A stretch of DNA of 19,070 nucleotides from Patescibacteria group bacterium (GCA_015485715.1 WFTA01000028.1:1-19070); one strand, 5' to 3'. Shown: positions 1-7,402, counted from the stretch's first letter. Notes: generated by a model not told the origin, from the letters alone. Made by a program: numbers and translations.

Positions 1-284
1 CCAGTCAAACTGGTAATGACAAAAAAGAGGCAGGGGAATGACACTCTTTTCCTCTCTGTCATTCCCGACACTGACATTCTTTCCTTTGTCATTCCCGACC
101 CCGATCGGGAATCCAAAAAATAGATTCCCCTGTCAAGCAGGGGAATGACAGAGAGATGAGTCTGGGAAATGATAAAAAGAAACCATAAAATAACAGAAAA
201 GTAGAGTTAAAAATTCATTGAAAATTGTTAAATTTGAAAATTATTTAAGATTGTTTAGAATTTAGGATTTTGGGTTTAGTCTTT
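1..284. repeat. Intergenic cluster of ATTCCC/GGGAAT palindromes with AT-rich tail
   Basis: There is no gene in this stretch. The left half holds nested inverted repeats. GGGAATGACA (34-43) pairs with TGTCATTCCC (57-66). ATTCCCGA/TCGGGAAT forms an 8-bp stem with a 6-nt loop at 91-112. ATTCCCCTG/CAGGGGAAT forms a 9-bp stem with a 5-nt loop at 124-146. The 15 bases at 52-66 recur inverted at 141-155. The layout resembles dispersed ATTCCC-N-GGGAAT repeats such as dRS3 of Neisseria, but no homology is claimed. The right half (about 200-284) is AT-rich and carries TTTAGGATTT and ATTCATTGAAAA words that recur in the islands near 11.3 kb and 13.8 kb. The window starts with CCAGT-CAA-ACTGG, another small palindrome. 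Confidence 0.8.
113..146 (-). terminator. Possible intrinsic terminator on the minus strand
   Basis: Read on the minus strand, the 9-bp stem ATTCCCCTG/CAGGGGAAT with a 5-nt loop is followed by CTATTTTTTGG, a T-rich tract. It lies about 140 bp beyond the stop of the minus-strand operon ending at 285, so it could end that transcript. It is also one unit of a palindromic repeat cluster, so the terminator role is only a possibility. Confidence 0.35.
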
Positions 285-1268
285 TTAATTCTTATCTGTT
301 TCATCAGAAATATTACCAAGAATTTTTTCTATGATATCTTCAAGAGTGATGAGGCCGACGATTTTTCCATTTTTTGCATTAGAAACAAGGGTAATATGTT
401 CTCTGGTTTTAAGCATTGTTTTAAATACTCTATCTATTTTATATGTATCTTTTACTATTTGTATGGGTCTGACTATTTTTTTGACTAAATAATCTCTTTT
501 TTCAGAGTTTAGATATTTCATAATGTCATGAATATGAACATATCCAATAAAGTTTCTTTGGTTACCAATGTAGACTGGATATCTGCTGTGTCCTTTTTGT
601 GATACAAAGTAGGATATTTGTTCTATGGGGACATTGCCGTTTAAAGATATAATTTTGTATTTAGGAGTCATAACTTGTTTAACAGAAGTTGTATCAAATT
701 TGAAGATATTTTCTATCATTTCTCTTTCGATATAGTCAATACTTCCAGTTTCAACTCCCATCCTTGCCATTGCCCGAATTTCTTCTTCAGATGATATGGC
801 TATATTTTCTCCTTTAATTTTGGCAAGTATTATGTCATTGAACTTGGTAAGCAGGAAAATAACAGGTTTAAAAATTTGTTCAAGGAATATAAAAAAGGGA
901 GCGGTTAATCTGGCAATTGTTACGTTATGTTTTTGTGCTATAGATTTTGGTGTTATTTCTCCAAAGATAAGAATAAAGATAGTTACAATACCTGTTGCAA
1001 TGCCAATACCTGCTGAGCCAAATGCTTTGGTTGTGATAACTGTAGCTAATGATGCAGTATAGACATTTACAATATTATTTCCAATAAGAATTGTGATCAG
1101 CAGATCTTGTGGTTTTTGTTTGAGTTTCCAGATAAGCTTTGAGTTTTTCTTACCCTTTTCGACCAGTGTCTTAACTTTAGCATCAGAGAGTGAGAAGAAA
1201 GCAATTTCTGCAGACGAAAACAGACCAGATAGAAATAAAAGAACAATAAAAAGTAAAAGGTAAGTCAT
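285..1268 (-). CDS. CNNM/CorC-like membrane protein with CBS pair, lacking the C-terminal domain
   Basis: This is a 327-residue membrane protein of the DUF21-CBS (CNNM/CorC/HlyC-like) family, which is linked to divalent cation, chiefly Mg2+, transport or homeostasis. Residues 1 to about 170 form the DUF21 part: a first hydrophobic helix, the family motif SSAEIAFFSLS (18-28), further hydrophobic segments and FGEITPKS (102-109). A tandem CBS pair follows at about 200-325, with VMTPK opening the first CBS and GLITLEDIIEKILGNISDE closing the second. The protein ends there. Typical family members of 420-450 residues continue into a PAS-like CorC_HlyC domain, which is absent here. It is the last gene of the minus-strand operon and starts 11 nt after the 80-residue protein. 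No Shine-Dalgarno is visible. The family is clear; the transported ion is not shown by the sequence. Confidence 0.88.
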   Translation of the reverse strand: MTYLLLFIVLLFLSGLFSSAEIAFFSLSDAKVKTLVEKGKKNSKLIWKLKQKPQDLLITILIGNNIVNVYTASLATVITTKAFGSAGIGIATGIVTIFILIFGEITPKSIAQKHNVTIARLTAPFFIFLEQIFKPVIFLLTKFNDIILAKIKGENIAISSEEEIRAMARMGVETGSIDYIEREMIENIFKFDTTSVKQVMTPKYKIISLNGNVPIEQISYFVSQKGHSRYPVYIGNQRNFIGYVHIHDIMKYLNSEKRDYLVKKIVRPIQIVKDTYKIDRVFKTMLKTREHITLVSNAKNGKIVGLITLEDIIEKILGNISDETDKN

Positions 1269-1279
1269 TTTATATCAGA

Positions 1280-1522
1280 CTAATTATCTGATGTATCATT
1301 GTCTGTCTGTTGAACAGCTTGACCTTGAAGTGCATTTTGTATCATCTGTTGAACTTCAGATCTGCTTACCAGCTGTTTTTCTTCAATAGCTTTTTCTATA
1401 AGCTGCATAATTTGTTTTTTCAGCATAGCTTGACTCTCTTTGGCTTGTTGCATAAGCTCTTTTATTTGCTGGGGTGAAAGATTTTTCATAAGTTGCGCTG
1501 CAAGTTTGAATTGATCCATCAT
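1280..1522 (-). CDS. Small Q-rich helical protein, unknown function
   Basis: I do not recognise this 80-residue protein. It is rich in Gln, Lys, Met and Leu, with no membrane segment and no signal peptide. The sequence is almost continuously helix-forming up to about residue 70, including SPQQIKELMQQAKESQ and VQQMIQNALQGQ, and it ends in an acidic polar tail. This suggests a helical bundle or coiled coil, perhaps an oligomerising or adaptor protein. Two adjacent ATG codons make the exact start uncertain by one residue. It sits between the PEBP gene (26 nt upstream) and the CorC-like gene (11 nt downstream), and a TATAAT lies 13 nt before its ATG. It is probably real because it is open, spaced like its neighbours and has no competing ORF. 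Confidence 0.6.
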   Translation of the reverse strand: MMDQFKLAAQLMKNLSPQQIKELMQQAKESQAMLKKQIMQLIEKAIEEKQLVSRSEVQQMIQNALQGQAVQQTDNDTSDN

Positions 1523-1535
1523 ATAGTTATTTTTA

Positions 1536-1541
1536 ATTATA
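1536..1541 (-). promoter_or_regulatory. Candidate -10 box for the 80-residue gene and corC-like gene
   Basis: The minus strand reads TATAAT here, 13 nt before the ATG at 1522. This matches the short-leader layout seen at other genes in the window. It may be an internal promoter of the operon. There is no clear -35 box, and the region is AT-rich, so a chance match is possible. Confidence 0.35.
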
Positions 1542-1548
1542 AAATTAA

Positions 1549-2130
1549 TTATTTATTTTGTTTTTCATAGAGACCTATAAGTTCTGCTTGATCAATGATG
1601 TGTCCCTGCATTGCCTGTTCTACCTCATATCTATTGGCACCTTCAGGAAGATCAAGGTTGGTATCAAGTGCATAGAGTCTGAAAAAATACCTATGTTCTC
1701 TGTCAGGAGGGCAGGGACCCATATAACCTATATCTCCTCCAGTATTTACCCCTTCTTTTCCTTCTGGCTTGGTGTTTTCCTGTATTTCCTGAATGTCTGA
1801 AGGTATGTTGTATATAACCCAGTGATCCCATACTTCAATATTGTATTTTTCTTTTACAAATTCAGGAATATCAGGGTCGTCCATAATAAGGACAAGTGAT
1901 TGGGTATTTTCAGGAATATCTTCAAAAACTAAAGGTGGGTTTACATTTTCACCCTCACATGTGTATTTGGAGGGGATTGATGAATTATTTGTAAAAGCCG
2001 GGCTTGATATTTTCATAGAAGATTTGGCTAAATTTGGATAATTTTTTGTAGAATTTGTTTTTGACCTTTGATATACTATTATACCAAGTAGGACCAGAAT
2101 TACAACAATGATTAAAATTGCTTTTTTCAT
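1549..2130 (-). CDS. Membrane-anchored PEBP family protein (YbhB/YbcL type)
   Basis: This 193-residue protein has an N-terminal hydrophobic helix (about residues 4-20, AILIIVVILVLLGIIVY) followed by a phosphatidylethanolamine-binding-protein fold. The family ligand-site motifs are present: LVLIMDDPDIP, then VWDHWVIYNIP, then GYMGPCPPDREHRYFFRLYALD. The DPD, the H of the DHW segment and the GPCPP/H-R-Y-F-F stretch form the anion pocket in family members. The helix implies a protein tethered to the outer face of the cytoplasmic membrane or secreted. Bacterial members bind small anions or inhibit proteases, but no specific role is established. The gene starts 8 nt after the murA stop and has a good Shine-Dalgarno, AGGA 6 nt before ATG, one of the few clear ones here. 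It is co-transcribed with the HTH-MurA gene. Confidence 0.9.
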   Translation of the reverse strand: MKKAILIIVVILVLLGIIVYQRSKTNSTKNYPNLAKSSMKISSPAFTNNSSIPSKYTCEGENVNPPLVFEDIPENTQSLVLIMDDPDIPEFVKEKYNIEVWDHWVIYNIPSDIQEIQENTKPEGKEGVNTGGDIGYMGPCPPDREHRYFFRLYALDTNLDLPEGANRYEVEQAMQGHIIDQAELIGLYEKQNK

Positions 2131-2138
2131 GCCATGTC

Positions 2139-3674
2139 CTATATTACCTTATTAACAATTTTAATATCTGCTCCTATTTTTTGCAAATTAAGACATATAT
2201 CTTCATAACCTCTATTGAGAGTGTATACATTTCTTAGTACAGATGTTCCTTTGGCGGCAAGCATGGCAATCAGGATAATGGCTGCAGGTCTAAGTGCCGG
2301 GGGTGAAACAATTTCTGTAGAGTGAAGGGGAGTAGGTCCTTTTATAAACACTCTGTGCGCATCTGCAAGGTAGATATTTGCTCCCAGCTTGTTTAGTTCT
2401 GTATAATATATGGCTCTGTTTTCATATATCCAGTCAAAAATCATAGTCTCACCATAAGCTTTTGTTGCTATGGGTACAAAAAAAGGCAGGTTATCGATAT
2501 TAAGTCCGGGATAGGGAGCGGGTTCTATTTTAATAGGCAGTGATTTAAGATTTTTTGTTTTGGAAAGTTTAATATCTACCAGATCAGTATAACCATTATA
2601 GGATTTATATCTTGACGATATATCCATATCAACCCCCATTTCTTTCAATTTTTCAATTTCAATCAAGAGAAAATCAATAGGGCAGCGTTTGATGGTAATC
2701 TTTGAATCTGTCATAATACCAGCAGTAAGGAAAAGCATAGACTCTATAGGATCTTCAGCAAGTGTATATGAAATGCTTTTTTTAAATTCTCCTCCTTTGA
2801 TTATCAGTGTATGTGTACCTATCCCCTTAATTTCTACACCAAGTTGTGAAAGGAATACACAGACTTCCTGAACCTGATAATTTGCAGAAGCCATTCTGAT
2901 TGTTGTGATCGCAGGACGGAAAGAAGCAGCCAAAATAGCATTGACAGTGCCTAGATCGCTTCTTTCTGTCATAACAATTTCTATCTCGCTTTTTTTGAGT
3001 ATATTTACTTTGGCTTTATAAAATTTATACTTATGATCAACTATAATTCCCATTTTTTCAAGTGCCTTGATATGAGGAAAAATGGTTCTGGTTCCAAGAA
3101 GACATCCCCCAGGTGAAGGTACAGTGTATTCTTTCAAATACCCGGATAATGCTCCAAGTAGTAAAATAGAACTTCGGGTGCGTCTGGCTGTATGTGTATC
3201 CATATTTTTAACTTTGAGCTTTGCGGGAACACTGATAGTCATATCTTTGCCTTTTCTGGTGACAGATATTCCTATACTTTTGAAAAGCTCCACTATACGG
3301 TTTACTTCCTCAATACGCGGTACATTTTTTAAGATTGTCTTTTCTCTATTTATCATTGCTGCAAACATTAGACAAACAGCACCGTTTTTTGAGGTATTTG
3401 TTGTTATTTCTCCTTTAAGTTTTTTACCGCCTTTAACCACATAACTGGCTGTATTTTGAGATATATTTACTATGTTTTGTTGTAAGACATCACTTATTTT
3501 CATCAGCATTTCAAACGAGATATTCTGCATTCCTTTTTCCATTCTGGCCACAGCGCTTTGACTTGTTTTAAGTTTTTTGGCAAATTCCTCTTGGGTAAGT
3601 CCTTTTTGTTTTCTAAGTTCAGAAATAAATTTTCCTAAATGTTTTTGTTGTGGATAAGTAGTTTTACTTGGCAT
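2139..3674 (-). CDS. murA: UDP-GlcNAc 1-carboxyvinyltransferase (MurA) with N-terminal XRE-type HTH domain
   Basis: MurA moves enolpyruvate from PEP to UDP-GlcNAc, the first committed step of peptidoglycan synthesis in the cytoplasm. This 511-residue form is about 90 residues longer than ordinary MurA. Residues 11-68 form an XRE/Cro-type helix-turn-helix, with LGKFISELRKQKGLTQEEFA then SQSAVARMEKG. The EPSP-synthase-like MurA body starts near residue 80. Catalytic positions can be matched to E. coli: K96-N97 (TSKNGA) to K22-N23, C191 in SPGGCLLGTR to C115, R196 to R120. D394 fits D305 if a 3-residue insertion is allowed in PGLNIDNLPFF. The active-site Cys suggests fosfomycin sensitivity. The gene leads a four-gene minus-strand operon and diverges from murB across 68 bp. 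The HTH suggests that the enzyme or its fusion partner regulates transcription, possibly its own; this is inference. Confidence 0.93.
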   Translation of the reverse strand: MPSKTTYPQQKHLGKFISELRKQKGLTQEEFAKKLKTSQSAVARMEKGMQNISFEMLMKISDVLQQNIVNISQNTASYVVKGGKKLKGEITTNTSKNGAVCLMFAAMINREKTILKNVPRIEEVNRIVELFKSIGISVTRKGKDMTISVPAKLKVKNMDTHTARRTRSSILLLGALSGYLKEYTVPSPGGCLLGTRTIFPHIKALEKMGIIVDHKYKFYKAKVNILKKSEIEIVMTERSDLGTVNAILAASFRPAITTIRMASANYQVQEVCVFLSQLGVEIKGIGTHTLIIKGGEFKKSISYTLAEDPIESMLFLTAGIMTDSKITIKRCPIDFLLIEIEKLKEMGVDMDISSRYKSYNGYTDLVDIKLSKTKNLKSLPIKIEPAPYPGLNIDNLPFFVPIATKAYGETMIFDWIYENRAIYYTELNKLGANIYLADAHRVFIKGPTPLHSTEIVSPPALRPAAIILIAMLAAKGTSVLRNVYTLNRGYEDICLNLQKIGADIKIVNKVI

Positions 3675-3714
3675 AATAACTATTTTAATTTATAATAAAT
3701 TTATGATATCTTTT

Positions 3715-3736
3715 ATTATATCATATATGATATAAT
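3715..3736. promoter_or_regulatory. Perfect 22-bp palindrome with divergent extended -10 boxes between murA and murB
   Basis: The palindrome has 7-bp arms ATATCAT and ATGATAT (3718-3724 and 3727-3733) separated by AT, and extends perfectly to 3715 and 3736. By symmetry each strand carries the extended -10 motif TGATATAAT. On the plus strand TATAAT is 3731-3736, only 6 nt before the murB ATG. On the minus strand it is 3720-3715, 40 nt before the murA ATG. A third ATGATAT half-site is at 3703-3709. The site can be read as two back-to-back promoters, as an operator for the HTH domain of MurA, or both. Confidence 0.6.
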
Positions 3737-3742
3737 TTAAAA

Positions 3743-4819
3743 ATGATTCTTGTAGATATGATAATAATCACTGATGCGAATCTGAGACACTATTCAGCGT
3801 TTCAAACAGGAGGAAAGGTCAAATATCTTCTTAAATGTTTAGATGAGCATGATATTGAAGAGGCTTTTGACTTTGTTGAAAAACACAATATTCCCTATAA
3901 TGTTTTTTCTCATGGTACAAATATAATATTTAATGACGGAAATATAGATGGGGTGCTAATATACTTAAAACCTCATCTTTTGGATAAAGTTAATGTTCAG
4001 AGAGATGGAGACAATGTGTATTTAGAAGTGTCAGGATTTGTAATTTGGGACAGTTTGGTTAACTGGTGCGTAAAAAACAATATCAGGGGTCTTGAAAACA
4101 TGTCTGGTATTCCCGGCACAATTGGAGCTGGAATAAGAGGGAATATAGGCGCTTACGGTAAAGAGATTTGTGAAGTGGTGGATAAGGTATATACCATAGA
4201 TGCAGGCTTAGTGAAAAAAATGTATACCAACAGTGAGTGCAGGTTTGAATATAGAGAAAGTGTTTTTAAAAGAACAATAAACAAAGAGATAATCACCAAC
4301 GCTATTTTTAGACTTGACCAAAACCTGCCTTTTAACACTTCTTATCACGATCTGGGAGAATATCTTAAAAAGCATAATTTAGAAGCAGATATCTCAACTA
4401 TACGCAAAGCTGTACTTGATATTAGAAGAAGAAAAGGAATGCTTTTTGGTATGTATAAAAGTTGTGGTTCATTTTTCAAAAATCCTGTTATAGAAAAAGA
4501 TAAATTTGAAAATATTTCAGGGATAGTAATTAAAAAAAGAGAAAAGTCAGGAAATATATGTTGCCGTGATCCTTGGTTTTGGCATATAAACAACGACGGG
4601 ATTAAAGTATCAGCTGCATGTTTGCTATGTGTTTCAGGGTTCTATCCGGGATATACAAATGGAAAAGTTGGCATATCCCCCAAGCATCCACTGTCGCTTA
4701 TAAATATAAAAAGTGCTAAATCTCAAGATATTATAGATTTGGCACAGAAAATTACAGATACAGTATATAGCGAATTTGACATAAAACTTGAATGGGAAGT
4801 TGAATTTATTGATATTTAG
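3743..4819 (+). CDS. murB: UDP-N-acetylenolpyruvoylglucosamine reductase (MurB)
   Basis: MurB is the FAD/NADPH enzyme that reduces the MurA product to UDP-MurNAc. This 358-residue protein is similar in length to the E. coli enzyme (342). The N-terminal FAD-binding domain has HYSAFQTGG (16-24) and GLENMSGIPGTIGAG followed by NIGAYG (116-139). The substrate domain has ECRFEYRESVFK with Y170 and R171, as in type I MurB. The proton-donor Ser lies in CGSFFKNP (S243), and the C-terminal LEWEVEF carries the matching Glu (E352). The segment around residues 265-285 (KKREKSGNICCRDPWFWHINNDG) is Cys- and Trp-rich and looks unusual. The start at 3743 was chosen because TATAAT ends 6 nt upstream, which predicts a leaderless message; ATG 3758 is the alternative. 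The tail overlaps the convergent holin-like gene by 14 bp. Confidence 0.95.
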   Translation: MILVDMIIITDANLRHYSAFQTGGKVKYLLKCLDEHDIEEAFDFVEKHNIPYNVFSHGTNIIFNDGNIDGVLIYLKPHLLDKVNVQRDGDNVYLEVSGFVIWDSLVNWCVKNNIRGLENMSGIPGTIGAGIRGNIGAYGKEICEVVDKVYTIDAGLVKKMYTNSECRFEYRESVFKRTINKEIITNAIFRLDQNLPFNTSYHDLGEYLKKHNLEADISTIRKAVLDIRRRKGMLFGMYKSCGSFFKNPVIEKDKFENISGIVIKKREKSGNICCRDPWFWHINNDGIKVSAACLLCVSGFYPGYTNGKVGISPKHPLSLINIKSAKSQDIIDLAQKITDTVYSEFDIKLEWEVEFIDI

Positions 4820-5183
4820 GATTATTGAAATTGTTTTGGTATTTAAATCTGTGTATCAAAAAGTTGAAGATAGATATTATAGCTGCCGCAAAGATAGCTG
4901 ACCATATATTGGAGATATAAAAACCTTTTACAATAGTGGACAGAATCCACAGGATAAAGCCATTGACAACAAAAGTAAATAACCCTAAGGTAAGGATATT
5001 AATGGGCAGGGTAAGGATAAGCAGAATGGGTTTTAAAGTAATGTTTACCAGAGCTAGCAAAATAACCAAGATTAAAGCAGTGTAAAAGGAGGTTATAGTA
5101 AATCCGGGTACAATATATGCAACAACCAGAAGCATAATTGCATTAAGTAGCCATTTTAGTATAATTTGAGACATAATTTCCAA
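4806..5183 (-). CDS. PF04020-type four-helix membrane protein (phage holin family 4 superfamily)
   Basis: This 125-residue integral membrane protein has four hydrophobic helices, at about 6-24, 29-50, 54-77 and 87-110, with typical motifs LKWLLNAIMLLVVAYIVPGF, NITLKPILLILTLPINILTLGLF and VNGFILWILSTIVKGF. This matches the small membrane proteins annotated as phage holin family 4 or YvlD-like. The name is historical: such genes are common in ordinary bacterial chromosomes and no phage gene is nearby, so a lysis role is not supported. A second ATG four codons in (MSQIIL) is a possible alternative start. The gene has its own extended -10 box 20 nt upstream and is divergent from the hypothetical gene at 5226. 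Its end overlaps the end of murB. Confidence 0.85.
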   Translation of the reverse strand: MEIMSQIILKWLLNAIMLLVVAYIVPGFTITSFYTALILVILLALVNITLKPILLILTLPINILTLGLFTFVVNGFILWILSTIVKGFYISNIWSAIFAAAIISIFNFLIHRFKYQNNFNNPKYQ

Positions 5184-5203
5184 ATAATTTATAAATTTTT
5201 ACT

Positions 5204-5212
5204 ATTATACCA
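5204..5212 (-). promoter_or_regulatory. Extended -10 box for the four-helix membrane protein
   Basis: The minus strand reads TGGTATAAT (5212 to 5204), a full TGnTATAAT extended -10. The leader to the ATG at 5183 would be about 12-14 nt. The same segment read on the plus strand gives TATTAT (5203-5208), a weaker -10 candidate 17 nt before the ATG at 5226. Confidence 0.5.
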
Positions 5213-5225
5213 TCTCCTTGCTTAA

Positions 5226-6179
5226 ATGTCTAAAGAGAGTTTGAATTTTGAATTAGATAAATTTAGAAAACATCTTTATGCTTGTAGAAAGATAGTGATT
5301 TGTCTTGCATTAGCTATTGGTTTGGATGGCTGCAGTGAAAAATATGAAACTGAATATAATTTTCCATATAAATCCAATATAAACTTGTATGTCAATGAAG
5401 TAATGGAGACAGGTAAAGTATATTATCTACAGATAGGTGGATATTCTTTGAAAATAGAGGTAAACAGCTCTGACAGTTCGATAAGAGAGATGTCTGAACA
5501 TAAAATATTGAAGATAGTATTAGAATATCTTATTAAAGAAGGGTATATAGAACTTTATAACCCTTACCATGCTGAAAGAATGCCGTGGGATTATGTAGAG
5601 TTTATACTTGATATATATAATATTGCAGGAAGAAAGTTTACACTTCAAGATTTGTTAAACAATGTCCCAGTTATATTTTCCGGTAATCTGGAATTGACTA
5701 TTGAGACACATCCAGAAGGAGGGTATGATGTAAAATTTCATGATTCAAGCAATGAATACTTGGTAGGATATGGTAGTAGTTCTGATAACAGTATACCATC
5801 CAAGAAATTAAATACTCTTTTAGAAAAAAGAAGAAATATAAAAACACTTTTGGCAAAGTTTTATAATCCTGACTATATATTGATAGCAGGACTAAACAGC
5901 TCTCATGAGATATTTTATATTTATGATATTTTAAGGTTAATTGAGAAAAACATGTATGATGATGAAATAAACATAAAAGATGATTATGACGAAAACAAAA
6001 TTCAGATAAAAATTAGAGTCAGTGACGGTTTATATATAGAAGTGTACAATGGAAAAGATTTTTATTATCTGTATCTTACGCCCACTATTATTAGATATGG
6101 TAAAAGTCCTTCTATAAGCACAAAGTCTGATTTTCTACCCTTGATTTATATATTAAATATCTTAGATTATTATTTATGA
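5226..6179 (+). CDS. Unrecognised protein, possibly membrane-anchored or lipidated
   Basis: I do not recognise this 317-residue protein. A basic N-terminus of about 22 residues precedes a short hydrophobic stretch, IVICLALAIGL, followed by DGC. This resembles a lipoprotein signal, but Asp before Gly-Cys and the long n-region are atypical, so lipidation is uncertain. The rest has no transmembrane helix and is rich in Asp, Tyr, Ile and Lys. Two sections look like alternating beta-strand pieces (VYYLQIGGYSLKIEVNSSDS and IQIKIRVSDGLYIEVYNGKD), which may be repeated folds. A helical middle contains MSEHKILKIVLEYLIKEGYIEL. It stands alone on the plus strand, diverges from the membrane protein at 5183, and its stop overlaps the end of the DUF389 gene by 6 bp. 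The TGA stop shows standard stop usage. Confidence 0.6.
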   Translation: MSKESLNFELDKFRKHLYACRKIVICLALAIGLDGCSEKYETEYNFPYKSNINLYVNEVMETGKVYYLQIGGYSLKIEVNSSDSSIREMSEHKILKIVLEYLIKEGYIELYNPYHAERMPWDYVEFILDIYNIAGRKFTLQDLLNNVPVIFSGNLELTIETHPEGGYDVKFHDSSNEYLVGYGSSSDNSIPSKKLNTLLEKRRNIKTLLAKFYNPDYILIAGLNSSHEIFYIYDILRLIEKNMYDDEINIKDDYDENKIQIKIRVSDGLYIEVYNGKDFYYLYLTPTIIRYGKSPSISTKSDFLPLIYILNILDYYL

Positions 6180-6887
6180 GTTATTTTCTTCTTTTAGTTC
6201 TTCTTCAACCCTGTCAGCCACCTTTTTGAGTTTAAATCCTGAAAGTAAAAATATAATTACACTACCCAGAAATATTGAAATTAGGTTAAGGTAGAAAATA
6301 TTGAGTGATTGTAGAAAAACAGGATATGATTTTGAAAATATGGAAATACCTATCCATGAAAGCGGAGGCATTAGACTTACAGCAATAGCAGTACCTGATA
6401 AAAGTTCTGTCATTTCTCTTTTTTTGGTCCAAGCAAGGGTGGCGGCCATACCGGCAAATACATCTATCAGAAAGTATAGTATATTAAAATCTATATTAAA
6501 AACAGGATTGAAGCGAAGCAGGGCAGAGGGATAGATTGTGGTCAGAATAAAGGATATGATAATGATTAGAAATATAGATATCAGTAGTATAATGACAGAC
6601 CTGATAAAAAGTTTTAAATTAAAGATTGCAACACTTAAAGCCAAAGTTAAGATAGGTTTTAAAATAGGTGATATAAGCATACCGGCAAGTATGATGACTG
6701 TGTTATTAAGCAGGATTCCTGATGCAACTATTATAGAAGAGAAGACAAGCATAAAGTAAAAACTCTGGGAGAGTTTGCTCTCTTGAATCAGCTCTTCTGT
6801 GGTTTGGAGTTTTTCAGAAGTTTTTACAAAAAGAATATTTTCTTCATTTTCTTTTTTAGTGAAATTAAAAATATTTTTGATATTCAT
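6174..6887 (-). CDS. DUF389 family membrane protein
   Basis: This is a 237-residue integral membrane protein. After a soluble N-terminus of about 40 residues it has the DUF389 core: FSSIIVASGILLNNTVIILAGM then LISPILKPIL, a long hydrophobic pair (IRSVIILLISIFLIIIISFI), DVFAGMAATLAW, GTAIAVSLMPPL, and a last helix before a Lys/Glu-rich tail. About six membrane segments are visible. The family's function is unknown. The start at 6887 (MNIKNIF) was chosen because it lies 10 nt after the stop of the RNA methyltransferase gene. The frame stays open upstream to 6974, but that would overlap the methyltransferase by 77 nt and add an unlikely leader. It is probably the second gene of a two-gene operon. 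Confidence 0.88.
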   Translation of the reverse strand: MNIKNIFNFTKKENEENILFVKTSEKLQTTEELIQESKLSQSFYFMLVFSSIIVASGILLNNTVIILAGMLISPILKPILTLALSVAIFNLKLFIRSVIILLISIFLIIIISFILTTIYPSALLRFNPVFNIDFNILYFLIDVFAGMAATLAWTKKREMTELLSGTAIAVSLMPPLSWIGISIFSKSYPVFLQSLNIFYLNLISIFLGSVIIFLLSGFKLKKVADRVEEELKEENNS

Positions 6888-6897
6888 AAGTAGGGAT

Positions 6898-7395
6898 TTA
6901 TTTTCTACAATACTTAAGATGATACACCACAACAGCAAAAGCTGATGAGACATTAAGAGATTTTTTAATTCCATTCATGGGAATCTCTAGTATTTTATCA
7001 GATAATTTTAGTATTGACAAAGGCACGCCTTTAAGTTCATTTCCTAAGACCAAGACAGTTTTTTCTAATTCTAAGCTTTTTGGTCTGTATCTGTAATAAG
7101 GGATAGAATTTTTGTCTTGTTCTATAGAAATTATATTGTAACCCTGTTGTTTCAAATTTCTGATTAGCTTTAGAGTAGGTAGTACTGAAATTGACCTTCC
7201 TATTTTTTCCCAAGCAACACTTTTTTCTGCACCAAGTGCTGTTTTGGCTATTTGGGGTGCTGTTCTCCTGAATTTGTCAATTGGCGCAGGAGTAATTCCG
7301 CAGAGGTATATCTTACCTGCACCAATCCCGTCAGCAGTCCTAAATATGGCCCCCACATTGTATTGACTTCGTATGTTATAAAGTATAATTTGCAT
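6898..7395 (-). CDS. SpoU/TrmH-type SPOUT RNA methyltransferase
   Basis: This 165-residue protein is a minimal SPOUT methyltransferase that uses S-adenosylmethionine to methylate RNA, most likely the ribose 2'-O of tRNA or rRNA. The three SpoU motifs are present: NIRSQYNVGAIFRTADG (7-23, with N7 and R18), LVLGNELKGVP (about 114-124), and IPMNGIKKSLNVSSAFAVVVY, the knot motif near the end. The length matches single-domain members such as TrmL rather than rRNA enzymes with an extra RNA-binding domain, so a tRNA target is more likely. The exact nucleotide cannot be called. It starts with a putative 7-nt leader and leads the operon with the DUF389 gene. Confidence 0.92.
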   Translation of the reverse strand: MQIILYNIRSQYNVGAIFRTADGIGAGKIYLCGITPAPIDKFRRTAPQIAKTALGAEKSVAWEKIGRSISVLPTLKLIRNLKQQGYNIISIEQDKNSIPYYRYRPKSLELEKTVLVLGNELKGVPLSILKLSDKILEIPMNGIKKSLNVSSAFAVVVYHLKYCRK

Positions 7396-7402
7396 ATATA
7401 TT

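Noticed and set aside
31..155. CRISPR array at the left edge
   Set aside because: The repeats are inverted, unequal in length and lack regular spacers.
3082..3444. 120-codon plus-strand ORF inside murA
   Set aside because: It is antisense to the well-supported MurA body and shows no recognisable protein features.
4806..5183. Prophage or lysis cassette suggested by the holin-type protein
   Set aside because: No other phage gene is present, and this membrane family is common in ordinary chromosomes.
6888..6974. Longer N-terminus for the DUF389 protein
   Set aside because: It would overlap the SpoU gene by 77 nt; the start at 6887 falls just after that gene's stop and fits the family.
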